Assembly: GCA_016209885.1 (NCBI GenBank)
Contig: JACQVF010000023.1
Span: forward strand, 1-64,000
Reading direction: 5' to 3'
Origin: Gemmatimonadota bacterium
GTDB lineage: Bacteria > Gemmatimonadota > Gemmatimonadetes > Longimicrobiales > Gaopeijiaceae
Length of the DNA stretch: 64,000 bases
The position numbers and the translations under genes are program-made. Positions 60,287-64,000 of the stretch are shown here, piece by piece (position 1 is the stretch's first letter; each line of letters opens with the position of its first letter). The notes below the pieces were generated by a model, which searched no databases, was not told where the DNA came from, and saw nothing but the letters and a program-made list of their open reading frames with translations.

Positions 60287-61081
60287 ATGAACTGCCCGGC
60301 CTGCGGCACCGCGGCGGCAGGGAATTTCTGCGCGAAGTGCGGCGCGTCGCTGAAGGAGGCGACGTGTGCGGCCTGCGGCGCGCACCTGAGCGCCGGCGCG
60401 CGCTTTTGCAGCCGTTGCGGGATCGCGGTGCAGGGTGAGCATTCCGAGGCGCGGGTGGCCCGCGGACGCGGCGTTCAGCCGGGGCCCGGAATGCTGGGCT
60501 GGTGGTTGGCGGGCGTCGCCATGGTGGTGCTCATCGTGGTGATCGCGTGGCCGATTGTGCGGCCCGGGCGCGAGACCGGCGGCGCAGGCGGCGGCGACGT
60601 AGCGCCCACCGGCGGGCCTGCGACCGGCGGGGGCGGCGTGGACCTATCCTCGATGACGCCCCGGGAGGCGGCGGACCGGCTGTTCAACCGGGTCATGACC
60701 GCGGTCTCGGCGGGCGACACGTCTCAGGTTCGCTTCTTCGTGGACATGGCGATCCAGGCGTACCACCAGGCGCAGCCGCTGGACGCGGACGGCTACTACC
60801 ACCTTTCCGTGCTCGAGCGCACGGCAGGCCGGGCGGACAGCGCGCTGGCGACGGCACGCAAGGCGCTGGAGTCCGCTCCCGACCACCTCCTGGCCCTGGC
60901 CGCCGCCGCGCAGGCGGCCCGGGACCTGGGAACCGACCCGCAGGTGCGGGATTACTACACCCGGTTCCTTGCGGCCTACGAGGCCGAGCGCGCCCGGAAG
61001 CTGCCCGAGTACGAAGCGCATGCCCGCCAGCTCCCGGAGCTCCTCGAGGAGGCCCGCGGGTTCGTGCGCCCGGCCCGCTAG
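60287..61081 (+). CDS. Double zinc-ribbon membrane protein with TPR-like domain
   Basis: A 264-residue protein. Two zinc ribbons open it: CPACG...CAKCG (about 3-19) and CAACG...CSRCG (about 27-45). One TM helix (about 70-92, WWLAGVAMVVLIVVIAWPIV) follows, then a Gly/Pro linker and a helical TPR-like domain (MTPREAADRLFNRVMTAVSAGD ... DADGYYHLSVLERTAGRADSALA in pieces). The topology puts zinc ribbons in the cytoplasm and the TPR domain outside. It starts 7 nt after the M14 gene, likely cotranscribed. Function unknown. Confidence 0.82.
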   Translation: MNCPACGTAAAGNFCAKCGASLKEATCAACGAHLSAGARFCSRCGIAVQGEHSEARVARGRGVQPGPGMLGWWLAGVAMVVLIVVIAWPIVRPGRETGGAGGGDVAPTGGPATGGGGVDLSSMTPREAADRLFNRVMTAVSAGDTSQVRFFVDMAIQAYHQAQPLDADGYYHLSVLERTAGRADSALATARKALESAPDHLLALAAAAQAARDLGTDPQVRDYYTRFLAAYEAERARKLPEYEAHARQLPELLEEARGFVRPAR

Positions 61082-61101
61082 GCCTTCGGGAGAGCCTGAG
61101 G

Positions 61102-62130
61102 GTGCGCGTCTTCCTGACGGGCGGTACCGGCCTCATCGGTTCCCACGTCGCGGCGCTTCTCCGGAGCCGTGGAGACGAGGTGGTGGCTCTCCAGCGCGAG
61201 AGCGCAGAGACGGCGTTCCTGGAATCGCTGGGCTGCGAAGTTCGGCCGGGCAACGTGCGGGACCGGCCGGGCACGATCGCCGAAGCGGCCGCCGGATGCC
61301 AGGCCGCCGTCCACGCGGCGGCGCTCGTCTACGCGCACGATCCCTGGCCGCGCCTCCGAGCGGTGAATGTGGAGGGAACGGAGAACGTGCTGCGCGGCGC
61401 GGCCGAAGCCGGGATTCGTCACGCGGTGTATATCTCGTCCGTCGCGGTATACGGCCCGCTGAGTGGGCCGGTGGACGAGGACGCGCCGCTCGATTCGCCA
61501 CTTCGGCCCAAGCAGCTGTATGCCCGCTCGAAGCGGGAGGCCGAGGCGGTCGCCCGCGAGCTCGACAAGACGGGTGTGATCGGCGTGACCATCCTCCGGC
61601 CGGCCGCCGTCTACGGCGAGCGTGACCGCCTGTTTGCGCCCATGCTCGAGCGCGTCCTGCGCTTCCCTGTCGTGCCGCTCTTGGGCAACGGCCGCAACAC
61701 GCTGCCGGTCGTGTACGCCGGGAACGTGGCTGCGGGCGTGCTGGCCGCCCTGTCAGGTCGGGGGATGGGGCGCGCGTTCAACCTTGCGTTCGACTACCCG
61801 CTGAGCCAGCGCGAGCTGCTGGAAGGACTGGCGCGCGCCCTCGGGCGCCAGCCACGCTTCATCACTGTACCCGCCTGGCTTGTGGGCGCCATCGCGCGGG
61901 CGGGCGATGCTCTGGGCGCCGCGGTCCCCGGTGCCGCCGAGCTCCCGCTCCGGCGCATTGCGCGGCTCGGACTGGGTGAGAACCCGTATCGCTCGGAGCG
62001 TGCGCGCCTGGAGCTTGGATGGCACCCGCCATGCACGCACGATGATGCGCTGGTCCGCACGGCCGCGTGGCTGCGGGAGTGGATCACGGCGGGCCGCGGG
62101 AACTCGGGGAGCCCCGAGCCGGAAGGGTAG
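61102..62130 (+). CDS. NAD(P)-dependent epimerase/dehydratase (extended SDR)
   Basis: A 342-residue extended SDR. TGGTGLIGSHVA is the dinucleotide loop; the active site is SSVAVYG with YARSKREAE (Tyr-x3-Lys). LGNGRNTLPVVYAGNVAAG and LGRQPRFITVPAWL resemble the hopanoid-associated and 3-beta-hydroxysteroid dehydrogenase-like subgroup. The substrate (sugar nucleotide, sterol-like or other) is not settled. GTG 61102 begins the homology, 20 nt after the zinc-ribbon gene. Confidence 0.88.
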   Translation: MRVFLTGGTGLIGSHVAALLRSRGDEVVALQRESAETAFLESLGCEVRPGNVRDRPGTIAEAAAGCQAAVHAAALVYAHDPWPRLRAVNVEGTENVLRGAAEAGIRHAVYISSVAVYGPLSGPVDEDAPLDSPLRPKQLYARSKREAEAVARELDKTGVIGVTILRPAAVYGERDRLFAPMLERVLRFPVVPLLGNGRNTLPVVYAGNVAAGVLAALSGRGMGRAFNLAFDYPLSQRELLEGLARALGRQPRFITVPAWLVGAIARAGDALGAAVPGAAELPLRRIARLGLGENPYRSERARLELGWHPPCTHDDALVRTAAWLREWITAGRGNSGSPEPEG

Positions 62131-62157
62131 AGGGGTCAGACGAAGGAGTTTCGTCCA

Positions 62158-63024
62158 ATGGCAGACGTCAAGCAGCGGGGGAGAGTGAGCGCGGTCGGCC
62201 GGATCACCGAAGACGAACGCTTCCTCCGCCGCGTCGAGGAGGTTCGGCCCGAGGCCGGAGCCGCCGCGTTCGTGCATACCGATCCCTGGCGCGTATTCCG
62301 CATCACGGGCGAGTTCGTAGAAGGTTTCGACGCCCTGGCAGGTCTAGGGCCCGCCGTCACGATCTTCGGCTCCGCCCGAATCCAGCCCGATGACCCCATG
62401 TACCGGGCATGCGAGCAGACCGCCCGCCTGCTGGGGAAGGCGGGGTACGCGGTGATCACGGGCGGCGGCCCCGGGATCATGGAAGCGGCGAACAAAGGCG
62501 CGAGTGCCGCCGGCGTGCCCTCGGTGGGTTGCAACATCGAGCTGCCTTACGAGCAGTCCATGAACCCGTACGTGGAACTGGCGATCTACTTCCGCTACTT
62601 CTTCGTGCGCAAGACGATGTTCGTGAAGTACGCGGAGGGGTTCGTCATCTTCCCGGGCGGTTACGGCACGATGGACGAGCTGTTCGAATCGCTCACGCTC
62701 ATCCAGACCGGGAAAGTCAGCAACTTCCCCGTCGTCCTGTTCGGTAGCGATTACTGGGGCGGGCTCATCCGGTGGCTCCATGACCCTGTCTTGACCCAGG
62801 GGAAAATCGCGCCTCAGGACCTGGAGCTTTTCTTCGTCACCGATTCGCCCGAGGAGGCGGCTCTGCACATCACGCGAGGGCACGAGGTGCCGGAGCAGTC
62901 CGCGCGCGCTGCGGCGAGCCGTACTCCCGGGCGGCCGGTGGCGGCGGGGCACGGGTCTACGCGGTCGCGTCCCACGGCGCGGGCCGCGAGCTCGGGCGTG
63001 GGCGGGAAGAAGAGGAGAAGGTGA
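62158..63024 (+). CDS. LOG-family protein (TIGR00730-type Rossmann fold)
   Basis: A 288-residue protein of the LOG/TIGR00730 family, which hydrolyses nucleoside 5'-monophosphates such as AMP to base and ribose phosphate; some make cytokinins. GGGPGIMEAANKGA and the catalytic PGGYGTMDELFE motif are intact. A disordered Ala/Ser/Arg/Lys tail of about 40 residues follows. AAGGAG lies before ATG 62158, 27 nt after the epimerase stop. Confidence 0.9.
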   Translation: MADVKQRGRVSAVGRITEDERFLRRVEEVRPEAGAAAFVHTDPWRVFRITGEFVEGFDALAGLGPAVTIFGSARIQPDDPMYRACEQTARLLGKAGYAVITGGGPGIMEAANKGASAAGVPSVGCNIELPYEQSMNPYVELAIYFRYFFVRKTMFVKYAEGFVIFPGGYGTMDELFESLTLIQTGKVSNFPVVLFGSDYWGGLIRWLHDPVLTQGKIAPQDLELFFVTDSPEEAALHITRGHEVPEQSARAAASRTPGRPVAAGHGSTRSRPTARAASSGVGGKKRRR

Positions 63025-63191
63025 GCGTGGTTGCCACGCCGCCGGCCACGATGCTATGATCGGATAACCTTCGATCCGGCCGGTGGATGTGGGGGTGCGG
63101 CGGCAGCTGGTGCATTCCGGCGCCGCCGTTCGCGCGAAGGGTGGGCGTCCTTCCGGGCGGCCCGGCCGGCGGCGGCGAGGAAAGGAGCGCC

Positions 63192-64000
63192 ATGGCGTCT
63201 GTGCTGAGGAGCGCGCCGGGCGGCTACGCACCGGCGCAGAAAGACACGGGGATCGTGAAGCCGAAGGGCTCCGCCCGCATCGCGGTGCACGAGGGGCTCG
63301 CGCTCGTCCCGCTGGAGGCCCGGAAACCCCCCTGGCTCAAGGTCCGCTCGCCCGGCGGCGTCAACTACCTGCGGCTCAGACGGCTGATGCGGAGCGGCGC
63401 GCTCCACACGGTCTGCGAGGAAGCAGGCTGCCCGAACATCGGCGAGTGCTGGGAGGCGGGGACCGCCACGTTCATGATCCTGGGCGACGTGTGCACCCGG
63501 GCGTGCAAATACTGCGCGGTCGCCCACGGCCTGCCCACGGAATACGACCGCGACGAGCCGCGGCGCGTGGCCGAGGCGGTGGCGGAGCTCGGGCTCGAGC
63601 ACGTGGTCATCACGAGTGTCAATCGGGATGATCTCCCGGACGGCGGCGCCGAGATCTTCGCCGGCACGATCCTCGAGATCCGGGCGCGCCTCCCCACCTG
63701 CTCGGTCGAGGTGCTGATCCCGGACTTCAAAGGGGACGAGGACGCGCTGGCCACCGTGGTCGCGGCGAAGCCCGCCATCCTCGGTCACAACCTGGAGACG
63801 GTGGAGCGGCTGCACCCGTACGTGCGGCCGGGCGGCCGCTACTGGCGCTCGATCTCGTTCCTGGGCGTGGCGAAGCGGCTCGATCCTCGCGCGCTCACCA
63901 AGACGGGAATGATCCTGGGGATGGGAGAGGAGGCGCCGGAGATCCGGCGCGCGATGGCGGACGTGCGGGAGGCGGGCGTAGATATCCTCACGCTCGGCCA
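63192..64000 (+). CDS. lipA: Lipoyl synthase (5' part, cut by window edge)
   Basis: The first 269 codons of a radical-SAM enzyme that inserts two sulfurs into octanoyl groups to make lipoate. CEEAGCPNIGEC binds the auxiliary [4Fe-4S] cluster and CTRACKYCAV the radical-SAM cluster. Later landmarks are VVITSVNRDDLPDGGA, HNLETVERLHPYVRP and GMILGMGEEAPEI. AAGGAG precedes ATG 63192. The N-terminal about 45 residues are longer than in E. coli. The gene continues beyond 64000. Confidence 0.96.
   Translation, partial: MASVLRSAPGGYAPAQKDTGIVKPKGSARIAVHEGLALVPLEARKPPWLKVRSPGGVNYLRLRRLMRSGALHTVCEEAGCPNIGECWEAGTATFMILGDVCTRACKYCAVAHGLPTEYDRDEPRRVAEAVAELGLEHVVITSVNRDDLPDGGAEIFAGTILEIRARLPTCSVEVLIPDFKGDEDALATVVAAKPAILGHNLETVERLHPYVRPGGRYWRSISFLGVAKRLDPRALTKTGMILGMGEEAPEIRRAMADVREAGVDILTLG

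Noticed and set aside
57697-60309. 870-codon open frame on minus
   Set aside because: Antisense shadow of the M14 peptidase, a usual effect of high G+C.
62023-62038. Second sigma-54-like site TGGCAC-N5-ATGCA
   Set aside because: It lies inside the epimerase coding region, and the LOG gene behind it has its own close ribosome site in an apparent operon.
1-64000. tRNA, rRNA, tmRNA or RNase P RNA genes
   Set aside because: I scanned for T-loop-like GGTTCGA-type sequences with acceptor pairing and found none that fold; no rRNA motifs were seen.

Overview
The window is GC-rich bacterial chromosome (about 70% G+C by eye), gene-dense on both strands, and it carries the replication-origin region. 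The order dnaN-dnaA (minus) facing away from rpmH-rnpA-yidD-yidC (plus), then parS, parA, parB, an M23 peptidase and a bactofilin, is chromosomal. Outer-membrane barrels, TonB-like and TPR lipoproteins, a DUF5916 protein, an M14 peptidase and a class II ribonucleotide reductase point to a diderm, and together best fit Gemmatimonadota. That assignment is inference from gene content, not from a marker-gene search.

Layout. 1-840: a 15-bp tandem repeat and a gene-free stretch with strong stem-loops. 841-18554: an energy-stress or dormancy-like block: CMD-family protein, broken universal stress protein, DksA/TraR zinc finger - Lon-like protease - alpha/beta hydrolase operon, L,D-transpeptidase with a possible sigma-54 promoter, B12-dependent ribonucleotide reductase, frameshifted rtcA, ackA-pgsA, a cystathionine gamma-synthase-family enzyme, an operon of HPF/cold-shock fusion - tandem Usp - CBS pair, and a P-type ATPase that has lost its catalytic core. 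18409-25210: nadE, a thioesterase, a PQQ-type sugar dehydrogenase, an SRPBCC/zinc-ribbon/nucleotide-cyclase protein and a phosphopantetheinyl transferase. 25322-31398: a minus-strand operon of PrcB-like lipoprotein, histidine kinase, sigma-54 response regulator, coiled-coil exported protein and beta-barrel. 31475-43998: pyrE and the replication/segregation core. In the dnaA-dnaN spacer I see a textbook oriC layout: AT-rich tract, TAG triplets (DnaA-trio), GC spacer, then a string of DnaA-box-like sites. A perfect parS lies about 1 kb before parA.

43999-48335 is a decayed accessory patch. It holds two IS110-family transposase remnants, a diverged repeat pair, a TolC gene fused in frame to the tail of a CusA-type RND pump (the intervening genes are lost) and a plsC fragment joined to IS110 sequence, which in turn abuts the 5' end of an Mth938-type gene. 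48358-64000: DUF5916 outer-membrane protein, a small PtsN-like fragment, a coiled-coil zinc protease, a TonB-like/TPR lipoprotein pair, an internally deleted M28 peptidase, a large D15-like barrel diverging from an M14 peptidase, a zinc-ribbon/TPR protein, a sugar-nucleotide-type epimerase, a LOG-family protein and the first 269 codons of lipA, which runs off the right edge.

The most striking general feature is the number of genes with clean internal deletions (Usp, P-type ATPase, TolC::CusA, M28 peptidase) plus fragments (plsC, ptsN, IS110) within 55 kb. The ends of each family are kept and the middle is gone. That is either a real deletion-prone lineage or an assembly artefact; the reads would tell.
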